A DNA stretch of 64,000 nucleotides. Origin: CAYTSA01 sp964440345 (GTDB taxonomy: Bacteria > Desulfobacterota > Desulfovibrionia > Desulfovibrionales > Desulfovibrionaceae). Shown piece by piece: positions 17,954 to 26,406 of this stretch. Made by a program: the position numbers and the translations under genes. The stretch covers positions 1 to 64,000 of the forward strand of contig CAYTSA010000009.1 of the NCBI GenBank assembly GCA_964440345.1, read 5' to 3'. A model generated the notes under the pieces. It saw only the letters and a list, made by a program, of their open reading frames with translations, was not told the origin of the DNA and did not search any database. The first letter of the stretch is position 1; every line of letters starts with the position of its first letter.

Positions 17954-18735
17954 TGGCACAACTCCGTGGTTTTACAATGTGCAATAGAAATGCGTTTCCC
18001 TTGTCGCAGAACGTCACGGGCTCGAAGCAGCACATCATCCAGCTCAGCCAGTCGGGTAAGGGACTCCTTTTCGTATTCCGATATATGCATCAGGCTGTGC
18101 ATACCCCCGCTGGACATGATCAGACGGGCCTGCCCAGCCAACATAAGAACCGGGTCATGTGTGGCCATGATCACTATTTTTGCTTGGCCGGTCAGGACGT
18201 CCAGTGCTCTGTGCTTATCAATGCCGGCGTTTTCTATCTCGTCAATGAGTACAATGGGAGCATCAGAAACCAGCGCCACGTCAGCTATCATCAGCGCCCG
18301 GGACTGCCCGCCGCTGAGAATCTGCAGGGGCATGTCCCTGCAGATGGGCTCTCCACACAGTGTGTTCGCCGCTTCGATGACAATGCTGACGCGCTCATCC
18401 AGCGCTTCTTCGCTTATAACGCCCTTGCTCCAGGTATGTTTGCGAATAAACTGCTCCACGCTAACGTTCATGATGAAGTGCGTTTTTTGCGATAAGGTCG
18501 CTACAAGATTCGGCTGGAAATCCAACAACATCTCACCGTTAACCAGAACGGTTCGGCGGCTCACAGTATCGCCGCAGGCCAACTGCTCTATGTCGCAAAG
18601 CAACGCGCTCTTCCCGGAACCGGTGGGGCCCACAATGGAAAGGGTCATGCCCGGAGCCAGGTCCAAACGGTCCAAAGGTTCAGCGAGGCCCGTTTTGTCA
18701 GTACCAGCCAATACACTAATATTCTGTACGATCAT
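17929..18735 (-). CDS. Solitary ABC-type ATPase with no membrane partner of its own
   Basis: A 268-residue ATPase with Walker A GPTGSGKS, signature LSGGQSRA, Walker B IVLIDEIENAGID and switch ATHDP. The Walker B continues DEIENAG rather than the usual DEPTSGLD, and the C-terminal 60 residues are a charged helix (YEKESLTRLAELDDVLLRARDVLRQG). These traits differ from importer ATPases and suggest a soluble ABC protein. ATG 18735 has GAGGAG upstream and overlaps the GTPase stop (ATGA). It probably acts with the GTPase in intracellular processing or delivery of the imported ligand (inference). Confidence 0.78.
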   Translation of the reverse strand: MIVQNISVLAGTDKTGLAEPLDRLDLAPGMTLSIVGPTGSGKSALLCDIEQLACGDTVSRRTVLVNGEMLLDFQPNLVATLSQKTHFIMNVSVEQFIRKHTWSKGVISEEALDERVSIVIEAANTLCGEPICRDMPLQILSGGQSRALMIADVALVSDAPIVLIDEIENAGIDKHRALDVLTGQAKIVIMATHDPVLMLAGQARLIMSSGGMHSLMHISEYEKESLTRLAELDDVLLRARDVLRQGKRISIAHCKTTELCQCSSSTLV

Positions 18736-19487
18736 AAAATCTCCTCTGGACATGCTGCTCGACGTGGCACGCAGATTTTTTCCACATTACCAGATTGGTA
18801 CTCTCGGCCTATGCGCGTTTCCCCTGTGCAATAGGAACAGATACTAGCCGGCAGCGAAGAGCGTAGCGTCATGTCTGACAGCTCAACGCTTGCACGAACC
18901 TTCTTTGGTCCTGTCGCGTAGCCTTGTTTGAGCAGTTTTTCCAGCTTGCGCTTCAACAAAAGCGTTCCCGTCCCGGTTAGGCCGTTTACAAAGGCCAGGC
19001 CAGCAGAAGGATTGACGCTGGCCACAGCCTGAGCGAACACCTCACGTTCCGCCTGGGAGACAAGATCGCTTTTGGTGATGACTGCGATGTCTGCGTACTC
19101 CAGGGCAGGGCCCATTTTTGCCGGAGCCTCCATGCCCCCGAGATTGTCGATGACAGTAACAGCCGGCACGCCGGCAATGTGCGGCGCGCAGCGATAGCAA
19201 AGCCCTGCGGTTTCGACAAAAAGCAAATCTACTTCGTTCTCGACACCCCAGGAGCAGGCTTCTTCAATATTAGAAACGTAGTAATGATCCGGACAGATAT
19301 AGTCGGAAAGTCCTACCAAAGTGGGGATATTTAGCCGTTCAGCGTAGATGGTGTGGTCTTGGGTGCCCAAGGCGTCGAATTTAATGGCTCCTACAGACCT
19401 TCCTTCGGCCTGGCATTGAGCCGCCAGATACAGAACTGTTGCAGTTTTGCCGGAGCTTGGCGCTCCGGCAATGGTTATGACGTCCAT
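18732..19487 (-). CDS. HypB/UreG/CobW-like metallochaperone GTPase
   Basis: A 251-residue SIMIBI-class GTPase. P-loop GAPSSGKT at about 8-15, Walker B-like LLFVETAGLC at about 98, base-recognition TKSDLV at about 145. Distinctive cysteines include CPDHYY, CYRC at 107-110 and a C-terminal CSYCTGE followed by CVPRRAAC; these could bind a metal or cluster. Relatives insert Ni (HypB, UreG) or Co/Zn (CobW). It is the first gene of the operon running to 12608, behind a Fur-like box, so a GTP-driven step in metal-chelate handling is plausible. It is not clearly HypB or UreG, and no hydrogenase or urease genes are nearby. Confidence 0.8.
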   Translation of the reverse strand: MDVITIAGAPSSGKTATVLYLAAQCQAEGRSVGAIKFDALGTQDHTIYAERLNIPTLVGLSDYICPDHYYVSNIEEACSWGVENEVDLLFVETAGLCYRCAPHIAGVPAVTVIDNLGGMEAPAKMGPALEYADIAVITKSDLVSQAEREVFAQAVASVNPSAGLAFVNGLTGTGTLLLKRKLEKLLKQGYATGPKKVRASVELSDMTLRSSLPASICSYCTGETRIGREYQSGNVEKICVPRRAACPEEIL

Positions 19488-19521
19488 GGAGTCTCCTTGC
19501 TTAGGGTGCTCGCAATTTTTT

Positions 19522-19540
19522 GAAAATGATTTCCAAAATC
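19522..19540. promoter_or_regulatory. Fur-box-like palindrome before the GTPase operon
   Basis: GAAAATGATTTCCAAAATC matches the 19-base E. coli Fur consensus at 13 of 19 positions by eye and lies 35 bases upstream of the GTPase start, between the divergent GTPase and AraC-type genes. It could equally be a site for the AraC-type regulator. Confidence 0.5.
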
Positions 19541-19707
19541 GTTATTCAGACTTTAGTCTCCCATGTGCCGGTTGGCTACCCGCAGCAGGTGCAACTTTGC
19601 TCTTTACAGGCCTGGAAAATACTTCGCTTGCTTGCGTCTTCAAACACGCTTATTGACAGAGAAAACCAGACTTGATAATGAAAATCGAATTCACAAAGGA
19701 ATGAGCC

Positions 19708-20742
19708 ATGTACATACGCTGGGAAACTCCTTGTCTGTCTCAACTGACGTCGAGTGACATTAAAAGTGGCGGCTGCAGGAAAAAACATCGTTGCCTTACC
19801 CGTCCGAGTCCCTTGCGGACTGTACGATTGCGGGAGGACCTGCTCATTGCGTTGGTAGATTGTTATCCGTGCGAGGAAGCGCGAATTGCTTATTCCTTGG
19901 GCGCGCAGGTGCTGCGTTTTTCTTACGTCTTGTCAGGAGAGAGCATAAGCGAGGCCGGAAACCAACGACCAATGCAACGAGCCCCGCAGCATGTTGAGGT
20001 GCGGTACATTCATCCAGCAGTCGAAGACCCTGACTCTTCTTTCCCCCTGGCTGGTCAGTATGTGCTCCCAGCGAGTCAACGACATATCATGGCTGACATT
20101 TTTGTCAGGCCCGAATTCCTACGCATAGCACTGATGTCTGAAGCTGACTCCTTGCCTGAAGATGTTCGCGCCGTTATGCAAAACGAGCACGCTGGCATGG
20201 AGCCTGTGCTGTTGCCAATGACGCCGGAACAGATTGTATCGGCTGGCCAGCTCATGCGCTGCTGCTTCAAAGGCGCATCCCGCCTTATGTACCTGAAAAG
20301 TAAGGTGTTAGAATTACTTTCACTGTTTTTTGCGCAACGCGAGACACGCAATGGCCCAGAAACCGGGCTCAGCCTTTCAGAGTATGACGTAGGACAGCTG
20401 CATCATGCCAGAAACATGTTGGTGAGAGATTTGGAAAAACCTCCCAGTCTGGCCAATCTCGCCCGAGCAGTCGGATTGAACGAAACCAAGCTCAAACGCG
20501 GATTCAAAGCCCTTTTCGACGACACAGTGTACGGCTACTTTCGAAGTTATCGCCTCGACTTGGCGTTGCAGATGCTGACCGAGGACAAACGCAGCGTCAG
20601 CGAAGTGGCCATGCTCGTAGGCTACTCTAACATAAGCCATTTTAGCGCGGCCTTCTGCCGACGCCACGGGGTTAACCCCAGTAGATGCAGGGGCATCCAC
20701 ATGATGCAGGGGCATTCACATGATGCAGGGGCATCCACATGA
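19708..20742 (+). CDS. AraC-family transcriptional regulator (PchR/siderophore-type)
   Basis: A 344-residue protein. The C-terminal DNA-binding domain has two helix-turn-helix units (SLANLARAVGLNETKLKRGFKALF and SVSEVAMLVGYSNISHFSAAFCRRHG), with the LKRGFK and FCRRHGVNP features of PchR-type activators. The N-terminal half (about 1-230) is the presumed effector-binding part. It is divergently transcribed from the GTPase operon and convergent with the TonB complex operon, so it likely controls one or both in response to the imported ligand. AAGGAATGAGCC precedes the ATG. The last residues are encoded by a tandem repeat. Confidence 0.87.
   Translation: MYIRWETPCLSQLTSSDIKSGGCRKKHRCLTRPSPLRTVRLREDLLIALVDCYPCEEARIAYSLGAQVLRFSYVLSGESISEAGNQRPMQRAPQHVEVRYIHPAVEDPDSSFPLAGQYVLPASQRHIMADIFVRPEFLRIALMSEADSLPEDVRAVMQNEHAGMEPVLLPMTPEQIVSAGQLMRCCFKGASRLMYLKSKVLELLSLFFAQRETRNGPETGLSLSEYDVGQLHHARNMLVRDLEKPPSLANLARAVGLNETKLKRGFKALFDDTVYGYFRSYRLDLALQMLTEDKRSVSEVAMLVGYSNISHFSAAFCRRHGVNPSRCRGIHMMQGHSHDAGAST
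20684..20740 (+). repeat. Three tandem 19-base repeats at the 3' end of the AraC-type gene
   Basis: The unit GATGCAGGGGCATCCACAT occurs three times in direct succession (20684, 20703 and 20722), with one T-for-C change in the middle copy. The unit is not a multiple of three, so each copy is read in a different frame and the stop TGA follows directly. Confidence 0.9.
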
Positions 20743-20778
20743 GCCGAAGGTTATGGCTCAATGGCCCCAAAGAACAAG

Positions 20779-22062
20779 CTATTTAATTATTGCTTTTTTC
20801 TTCAGTTCTTGGTTCACAAAATCGACGTCTCCCGCCAGGACAGCTTGTGCTTCACGTCGTGCTTCATCTATGGCGTGGAGCATGTTCAACCATGCCCGGG
20901 CTTGCGGCCCTGCGTCCTCAGTCATGGCCGCACGGTGCAGCCACGCGTCAGCCGCTTCAGTTCGTCCTACATCAATGGCGGCCAGGCCAGCCAAAAGAAA
21001 CAGCTCCCCCGGGGAATCGTCGCTGGCGTTCTCCTCCGCCAAGGACAGCAACGCCTCATTTTTTCCAGCCTCAGACAGCCACCTGGCCAGGGCCAGCAGA
21101 CGCGTATGAGTTGGTTCAGCTTCATAGGCATTTACCGCGTATTCTATTGCCCTGTCCATGCGCAAAGCACGTACGTATGCATTTGCCAACATGTCCATAT
21201 CATTTGCTTTTAAAGCCGTCCCCCGAGCCTTTTCAAGTAGTGCGGCGCCGTTCAGTGGAGCGTCCAGATAAAAATATAGATCAGCCAGCATGGTAAGCTC
21301 TGATACATTCAACGCAGAGATGGAGTTGGCTATTTCCAGTGCACTGGCAGCCAAGCGAAATTTGTTCTGGTTCATGCGAACCTGAGAGAGCAACAACCAT
21401 TTATCTCTATCTGTCTTGTATTTTTGCAAGTGCGTACTCAGGACCTTTTCTGCTCTTTTCCAGCTTTGCAGTTCCAAGAGCAGATGAAGCCGCAGTTGAG
21501 CCCAATCTTCTTGAATATCAGCAGGGTTCAGCGCCCACAGATCGTCAAGGTCCTTGAGTGCTTTTTTGATTTTTTTCGAACGGTAATGCCCAACTGCCGC
21601 GTGGTGCAGCAGTTCTGGACGCAACTCGCCTTGCGCTCGAAATATCCTAAAGGCTTCCCGAAACTCCCTGGCTGAGGCTTCGTGCTGCTCCGCTTCGCTT
21701 AGGCTTATTGCCAAGTTAAGCCGCAGGGGCGCCTCCGTCGGATGTCTGGTAACTGCCTCCGTAAATACAGTTGCAGCTTTAGAGGTATCGCCCTGAGCGT
21801 ATGCCGCGTTGCCCAGCATTATATAGGCGGCAACTGGCACGGTCTCACCCTCAACCTCCGCCTCTTTCATATAGGCGCCAAGCATCTCCAGGGCGGCAAC
21901 GTAGTCCTTCTTTTTTAATAATTCCTGGGCGGCATATAAAGTTAGCTGCGCATCCCGGGAAAGTTCAGACTTGGCGTCTGTTGCTGCAGAAGGCTGCTGC
22001 AAAAAGAGAAGACACATTATGGCTGACAGAATGATGCTTAGAGGATAAAAGCGAATATACAT
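20779..22062 (-). CDS. Tetratricopeptide-repeat periplasmic protein of the TonB system
   Basis: A 427-residue protein with a signal peptide (residues 1-27, ending PSAA) and TPR-like helices throughout (LTLYAAQELLKKKDYVAALEMLGAYM, AAYIMLGNAAYAQGDTSKAATVFTEAV). It is the last gene of the DUF3450-ttpC-exbB-exbD-tonB operon, nine bases after tonB. Homologous operons in Vibrio-type TonB2/TonB3 systems also end with a TPR gene; the protein is thought to assist the complex but its role is not settled. Confidence 0.82.
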   Translation of the reverse strand: MYIRFYPLSIILSAIMCLLFLQQPSAATDAKSELSRDAQLTLYAAQELLKKKDYVAALEMLGAYMKEAEVEGETVPVAAYIMLGNAAYAQGDTSKAATVFTEAVTRHPTEAPLRLNLAISLSEAEQHEASAREFREAFRIFRAQGELRPELLHHAAVGHYRSKKIKKALKDLDDLWALNPADIQEDWAQLRLHLLLELQSWKRAEKVLSTHLQKYKTDRDKWLLLSQVRMNQNKFRLAASALEIANSISALNVSELTMLADLYFYLDAPLNGAALLEKARGTALKANDMDMLANAYVRALRMDRAIEYAVNAYEAEPTHTRLLALARWLSEAGKNEALLSLAEENASDDSPGELFLLAGLAAIDVGRTEAADAWLHRAAMTEDAGPQARAWLNMLHAIDEARREAQAVLAGDVDFVNQELKKKAIIK

Positions 22063-22071
22063 TGGTCCATG

Positions 22072-22815
22072 TCACATGGTAAATTCAAAGGGCGCTGTAA
22101 CCCATGTTGCTACAGGCTTACCTTCCAAAACGCCTGGAGAAAAGCGCCACTTATTAATGGCGGATAGGACACTGTCTTCAAACACGCCTTTTGGGGCAGC
22201 CTCCAGGACCTTCACATTGTCCACTTTTCCTTCTACATCCACAAGAAAACGCACAACAACCTTGCCAGTTATTCGTCTGCGCTTTGCGCTGAAGGGATAG
22301 GCTGGAGGAATACGCCGCAAAACTTTGGGCGGAGTGTCTACCTCTGAGATGTCAAACTCGTTGCGGGCTGGAGGTTCCGGCAATGGTGGGGGGGAAGGTG
22401 CAGGCGCTGGAGGCGGTGGCGCCACGGCCATGCCCTGCGCAAGTTGCATGTTCAAGGTGAAATCAATTGCTGACGTCGTCACCTGCATGCGAGGCTTTTG
22501 AGGAACTCTCTTTTCGTTTGAAACAGTGCGCGGTTTTGGGGGCGGTTTGGGCGGCTCTTTTTCCTTGGGCGGCTCTTTTCGCTCCGGCTCCAGCTCCGGC
22601 GGTGGAGCCGGCGGCGTTCGCGCAGCCAGAAGGACCGCTTCATCATAATCGGTTTGCATGGAAGCCTTCTCCAGATGCGTCAAATACGGGATGAATAGAA
22701 ACAGAATGAAATTCACGCAGGCTGCTCCCATAAGCCCGAGCAGTAATCCGGCCAGACGCACCCGGGGTCGCACTGGAGTTTGGGGGCACGGCCCTGAAGC
22801 AGTCATACGCGTCAT
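22072..22815 (-). CDS. tonB: TonB energy-transducing protein
   Basis: About 247 residues. One N-terminal transmembrane helix (LAGLLLGLMGAACVNFILFLF), a long periplasmic Pro/Glu/Lys-rich spacer (PPPELEPERKEPPKEKEPPK) and a C-terminal TonB domain (LRRIPPAYPFSAKRRRITGKV, VLEAAPKGVFEDSVLSAINKWRFSPG). It transmits proton-motive force from ExbB-ExbD to the receptor at 15.0-17.1 kb. The start may be GTG 22821, overlapping the exbD stop, or ATG 22815. Confidence 0.92.
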   Translation of the reverse strand: MTRMTASGPCPQTPVRPRVRLAGLLLGLMGAACVNFILFLFIPYLTHLEKASMQTDYDEAVLLAARTPPAPPPELEPERKEPPKEKEPPKPPPKPRTVSNEKRVPQKPRMQVTTSAIDFTLNMQLAQGMAVAPPPPAPAPSPPPLPEPPARNEFDISEVDTPPKVLRRIPPAYPFSAKRRRITGKVVVRFLVDVEGKVDNVKVLEAAPKGVFEDSVLSAINKWRFSPGVLEGKPVATWVTAPFEFTM

Positions 22816-22817
22816 GA

Positions 22818-23228
22818 TCACTTCTTACGAGCTGCCACGCTGATTTGTTTGACTCCTGCAAGACGGCAGGCGTCAAGAATAGCTATGACAATCCCGGTAG
22901 CGCTAGCCTTGTCTGCAGCTATGACCACAGAACCTTCTGGAATTTCAGCAAGGAAACGTTCCATATGGCTACGCACGGAGCGTATGTCTACCACCTGGTT
23001 CTCGATATGAACGAGACCGTCCTTGTCCACCCCAATGACCATGTTGGTCTTCTCTTTAGTCTCTGCGGTGGCTGCTACAGGGCGCTCGACATCCACTCCG
23101 GCCTCCTTGACAAAACTTGTAGTCACAATAAAGAAAATAAGTAATATAAATATGATATCAATGAGCGGGGCCATATTTAGCTCAGCCCCTGATCCTCGGC
23201 GCATGCGAGCGTACCGAATGGAGTTCAT
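22818..23228 (-). CDS. exbD: ExbD-type biopolymer transport protein
   Basis: About 136 residues with one transmembrane helix (MAPLIDIIFILLIFFIVTTSF) carrying the conserved membrane aspartate, then a periplasmic domain (KDGLVHIENQVVDIRSVRSHME, VVIAADKASATGIVIAILDACRLAGV). ATG 23228 overlaps the exbB stop (ATGA). It forms the proton-conducting stator with ExbB. Confidence 0.93.
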   Translation of the reverse strand: MNSIRYARMRRGSGAELNMAPLIDIIFILLIFFIVTTSFVKEAGVDVERPVAATAETKEKTNMVIGVDKDGLVHIENQVVDIRSVRSHMERFLAEIPEGSVVIAADKASATGIVIAILDACRLAGVKQISVAARKK

Positions 23229-23881
23229 GCGTTCCCCCGGCAATCTGTACTTTTACTAACGCCAAATGAAAGAACCAGCCTTCCCCGTTCCACCTCACGC
23301 ATCAGTCCATGAGTGAACCGGTCAACCCTTTCTCTGGCTTGTTGCGCCCGGCGGCGAAAAAAGTAACCTAAAACCAACCCTGGTACGGCGGTCACCAGAC
23401 CGGCCTGAGTGGTTATCAAGGCGATTGATATGCCTGAAGCAAGGCCCTTAGCGTCTCCCGCGCCATGAATCTGAATGATGTCGAAGGTCTCAATCATCCC
23501 GGTCACAGTTCCAAGCAAGCCAAGCAACGGCGCAGCGCCAGCCAGCATAAGAATTCCTCCGGTATACCTGTCCAGGCTGGAAACAACCGAATCGGACTGG
23601 GCTTTCATGTACCGGCGTCGGACGCGCGGGGTCAGCTTGCTAGCTGCACGGGTTGCCTGGATTAAATACGTTTGCCAACCGGCTGCAGTAAAGCTTGCAT
23701 CATTAAGATGTTGTAAGCATTCAAGCACATTCCGGTCATGTATCCTGGCATTGCGAAGCAGCAGCCATTGCCAAATGATAAGAGTCCACATCCATACAGA
23801 CAGCGCCACAATGATCAGCATAATCCAACCGCCCTTTTCCAAGTGGGCCATGCCGTGCTCAATAAGCAGATGGTGCTTCAC
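23225..23881 (-). CDS. exbB: ExbB/TolQ-type proton channel protein
   Basis: About 218 residues with three transmembrane helices, first WIMLIIVALSVWMWTLIIW. The canonical MotA/TolQ/ExbB core follows: LAGAAPLLGLLGTVTGMIETFDII then ISIALITTQAGLVTAVPGLVLGYFF. GTG 23881 is preferred (GGAG seven bases upstream, right after the ttpC stop); ATG 23911 would add ten residues and overlap ttpC. It is the second, shorter ExbB-like protein of the operon. Confidence 0.92.
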   Translation of the reverse strand: MKHHLLIEHGMAHLEKGGWIMLIIVALSVWMWTLIIWQWLLLRNARIHDRNVLECLQHLNDASFTAAGWQTYLIQATRAASKLTPRVRRRYMKAQSDSVVSSLDRYTGGILMLAGAAPLLGLLGTVTGMIETFDIIQIHGAGDAKGLASGISIALITTQAGLVTAVPGLVLGYFFRRRAQQARERVDRFTHGLMREVERGRLVLSFGVSKSTDCRGNA

Positions 23882-23882
23882 T

Positions 23883-25337
23883 TCAGCTCTCCGTTCCCGG
23901 GCCAGACTCATTTTCCACGGCGCCTGTTCTTAAGAGGGCCACGGTGAAGGCCGTGCCCTTTTGCTCCATATCCCCCAGAATGGAGTCGACCCGGCGTTCA
24001 AAAAAATGGTGCAAAACCATGATTGGTATTGCTACGGCAAGGCCAAGTTGCGTAGTCACAAGCGCTTCTGATATGCCGCCTGACATCATGCGCGGGTCCC
24101 CGGAACCGAATAGCGTGATGACCTGGAAGGTGTTGATCATGCCCGTAACCGTGCCCAACAGACCTAACAGGGGAGCAATGGCGGCAAGGACGTTCATCGT
24201 GGGTAAAAACCTTTCCAGACGTGGCAATTCACGCAGGATGGACTCTTGCAAGGCGTTTTCGAGTACTTCCTGACTCTCACCCACGTGGTTCAAGGCGCTG
24301 CCAAGCATGCGGCAAGCCGGAAAAGACTTACCCCTGGAGCAGTATTCTCTGCATTTTTCTATTTCGCCGTCAGCGACCATTCTGGTAATTTCTTGCATTC
24401 GCTTGGCGGAAAAAGCTTTTTTAGACGCAAGTGTTACACAGCGCTCCAGGCCAAGCAGCAAGCCCAATCCGCCAACAAACAATATTGGCCACACCAGAAA
24501 TCCGCCAGCCTCTAGCCACTCTCTCCAGCTTTTCTCCGCCTTCAGGCGTTGAAAAACAGCCCCGTGTGAAAGGTCTACCGGCAGGGCGGGAGACTGGTTG
24601 TTCAGGTAAGACTTAATATGCTGCAGATCACTCTGCGGCATATTCCCTGCTACTGCCCGCAGTTCTTTGCCGTCCTCACTGGGAGTAAGAAATCCTGTTT
24701 CGCCATTTTCATTTATGAAATAGGCAGAGAAAGGACCTGCGTAGATAATTTTTCCCTGAGTCTGCGTCCCGTCCGGAGCGGTGTATCGTCCTGACCGATT
24801 ATGGACGTTCCGTGAAAGCTCAATCTCTTCAAAATGCAGATCAATAAGTGACGTGATAGAGCTAACACCTGGAAAAGAATGATCCAGAAGTAAAGGTTCG
24901 AGAATGTCCCGGCGTTCCGGCCGTATGGAGGTGAGCACATTGTCCGAGATCATGTGGTCCGCCTCTTTGGCCGCCTGGCGAATGGCGCCTTCCAGGGTTT
25001 TTATGGATTCTTCCTCATCGCCGATTTCAACTCTCAGAGATTCTTCTTCCTGCAGCAAAGAGTCAAAGATGGCCTGCAAACGCTGCAACTCTTTTTGGGC
25101 TTGCGCCACAGCTTGCTGACGCTGCTCGAGCGATATGGTTGCTTTGCGTCGCTCATCATCAGCCTGGCCGGAGATATTTTCGGCCTCAACGGCCATAGTT
25201 CTGGCGCGTTCCTTGACCGTATCGCTGGCTGTTGACCAGTCGGCAGCCAGGCTGTATTTATAAAAACCCGCAACGCACATCGTTAGCACAATGAAAAACA
25301 CTACGATGGACTTTGAAAGACAACTTCGAATATTCAT
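23883..25337 (-). CDS. ttpC: TtpC-type large MotA/TolQ/ExbB protein
   Basis: About 484 residues. A signal-anchor (SIVVFFIVLTMCVAGFY) is followed by a long periplasmic coiled coil (about 45-130) and a soluble region, then three transmembrane helices with the ExbB core LAAIAPLLGLLGTVTGMINTFQVI. This architecture (extra N-terminal periplasmic coiled coil) is that of TtpC, the fourth component of Vibrio TonB2 systems, required there for uptake of chelated iron. ATG 25337 gives a sensible signal sequence. It sits with DUF3450 and TPR genes as in those systems. Confidence 0.85.
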   Translation of the reverse strand: MNIRSCLSKSIVVFFIVLTMCVAGFYKYSLAADWSTASDTVKERARTMAVEAENISGQADDERRKATISLEQRQQAVAQAQKELQRLQAIFDSLLQEEESLRVEIGDEEESIKTLEGAIRQAAKEADHMISDNVLTSIRPERRDILEPLLLDHSFPGVSSITSLIDLHFEEIELSRNVHNRSGRYTAPDGTQTQGKIIYAGPFSAYFINENGETGFLTPSEDGKELRAVAGNMPQSDLQHIKSYLNNQSPALPVDLSHGAVFQRLKAEKSWREWLEAGGFLVWPILFVGGLGLLLGLERCVTLASKKAFSAKRMQEITRMVADGEIEKCREYCSRGKSFPACRMLGSALNHVGESQEVLENALQESILRELPRLERFLPTMNVLAAIAPLLGLLGTVTGMINTFQVITLFGSGDPRMMSGGISEALVTTQLGLAVAIPIMVLHHFFERRVDSILGDMEQKGTAFTVALLRTGAVENESGPGTES

Positions 25338-25381
25338 GCTGGCATGATCTCCAGTACCGGTAAAAAACATACGCCCCGTGC

Positions 25382-26134
25382 CTATTGACGAGCCTGCCGG
25401 AGAGGCAGGGTAACCAGTTCCACCGCTCTGCGCCTTTGAGCCATTTCCAGCGCCTTCTTGACCTCGCGGGAGTATTCAGGGTTCATTTCCATCCAGGCTT
25501 GGCTTAGCGTGTCATAACTGTAACAGCGGCCTGAAGGAATCTGGGCGTAGAGCGCAAGTCTACCCAGGCGCAATATTTTGGCCTGCACTTCGCCCTGAGT
25601 TGATGTTATTCTTTCGTCAGTCACTTCGAAATGAGCCCCGTACTCAGCCTCTATTCGCAATGCTTCCATTACTCTGCGCATTTTTTCCGCAAGAGGAAGG
25701 TGATAGTCATTCAGGGCGTCGCGAGCGCTCGCCAGCCGCATTTCTCTCTCCTGTTTAAGAAAAGGCATGCCTTTGGCGCTCTCTGTGTCAAGCCTGTCCA
25801 GGGCTGCGTCAAGCATGGGCTCCAACTGCATGGAAATTGCTGTGAAGGTCTCCTTGCGCCCCCGAAGTTGCTGAATCACCTGCTGCTGGCGGTCCACGTA
25901 AGCTGCATATTTCTTCACCTGAAACTCAAGCCATTTTTGACGCATTTGTAGGTCGCGCTCTTCTTGAGACATTGCCGGCTTTTCTTCAGACCATGCATCG
26001 GCTTTTTGCTGAGCGTTAATTTGAGCTTGCAGTGCGTTGGACAGCGTCTTTTCTGCTTCGCCAACAGTCAGAGATTGCGCGACCAGAGGCGAAGTCGCAA
26101 AAAAAGCAGCTATTGCAAGTGTGAAAATGCGCAT
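25382..26134 (-). CDS. DUF3450 periplasmic coiled-coil protein of the TonB2-type system
   Basis: A 250-residue protein with a signal peptide (residues 1-19, ending LVAQS) and extended coiled coil (EERDLQMRQKWLEFQVKKYAAYVDRQQQVIQQLRG). It matches the DUF3450 proteins that lead TtpC operons. AAAGGAGG precedes the ATG, and a strong Fur-like box lies 21 bases upstream. It probably binds the periplasmic coiled coil of TtpC. Confidence 0.85.
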   Translation of the reverse strand: MRIFTLAIAAFFATSPLVAQSLTVGEAEKTLSNALQAQINAQQKADAWSEEKPAMSQEERDLQMRQKWLEFQVKKYAAYVDRQQQVIQQLRGRKETFTAISMQLEPMLDAALDRLDTESAKGMPFLKQEREMRLASARDALNDYHLPLAEKMRRVMEALRIEAEYGAHFEVTDERITSTQGEVQAKILRLGRLALYAQIPSGRCYSYDTLSQAWMEMNPEYSREVKKALEMAQRRRAVELVTLPLRQARQ

Positions 26135-26154
26135 AAGAAAACCTCCTTTTGATA

Positions 26155-26173
26155 GAAAATGAAAATCAAAATC
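26155..26173. promoter_or_regulatory. Fur-box-like palindrome before the TonB2-type operon
   Basis: GAAAATGAAAATCAAAATC matches the 19-base Fur consensus at 15 of 19 positions by eye. It lies immediately upstream of the DUF3450 start, where Fur binding would block transcription of the whole energising complex when iron is plentiful. Confidence 0.62.
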
Positions 26174-26260
26174 AAATCATGCCCCTAAATTAAATGTTTC
26201 TTCTACTCACAGCGGGAAAAATTTTACCCTTCAAGGGCAGCCGTGCGCGCACGTGCTTAC

Positions 26261-26296
26261 GTCATAGTGTAGGGGCGACCCTTGCGGTCGCCCGCC
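26261..26296. repeat. Solitary arm of a GC-rich palindromic repeat (family R1)
   Basis: TAGTGTAGGGGCGACCC, TTGCG, GTCGCCC forms a palindrome closely matching the two arms at 31551-31583 and 31645-31677. It lies in the 513-base gap between the TonB2 operon and the EamA transporter. REP-like intergenic elements have this form. Confidence 0.75.
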
Positions 26297-26322
26297 TTGA
26301 TGCTCCATTGAACATGATGCTG

Positions 26323-26406
26323 GAGCATCTACGCATTTTCGCGTTGAGACAACGCTCGTTTCTAAAACAATTTTTAATTGTTTCAGGAAAAAGCAGAAGA
26401 GCATCT
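26323..26406. repeat. AT-rich palindromic repeat (family R2), copy 1
   Basis: A stretch beginning GAGCATCTACGCATTTTCGCG and ending GAAGAGCATCT, with an inner AAACAATTTTTAATTGTTT palindrome. Its reverse complement is closely similar to 62032-62107, and the left part matches 37561-37580. The rest of the 26135-26647 gap shows no gene. Confidence 0.7.

Noticed and set aside
20684..20740. CRISPR array
   Set aside because: The three units are contiguous with no spacers; it is a tandem repeat.
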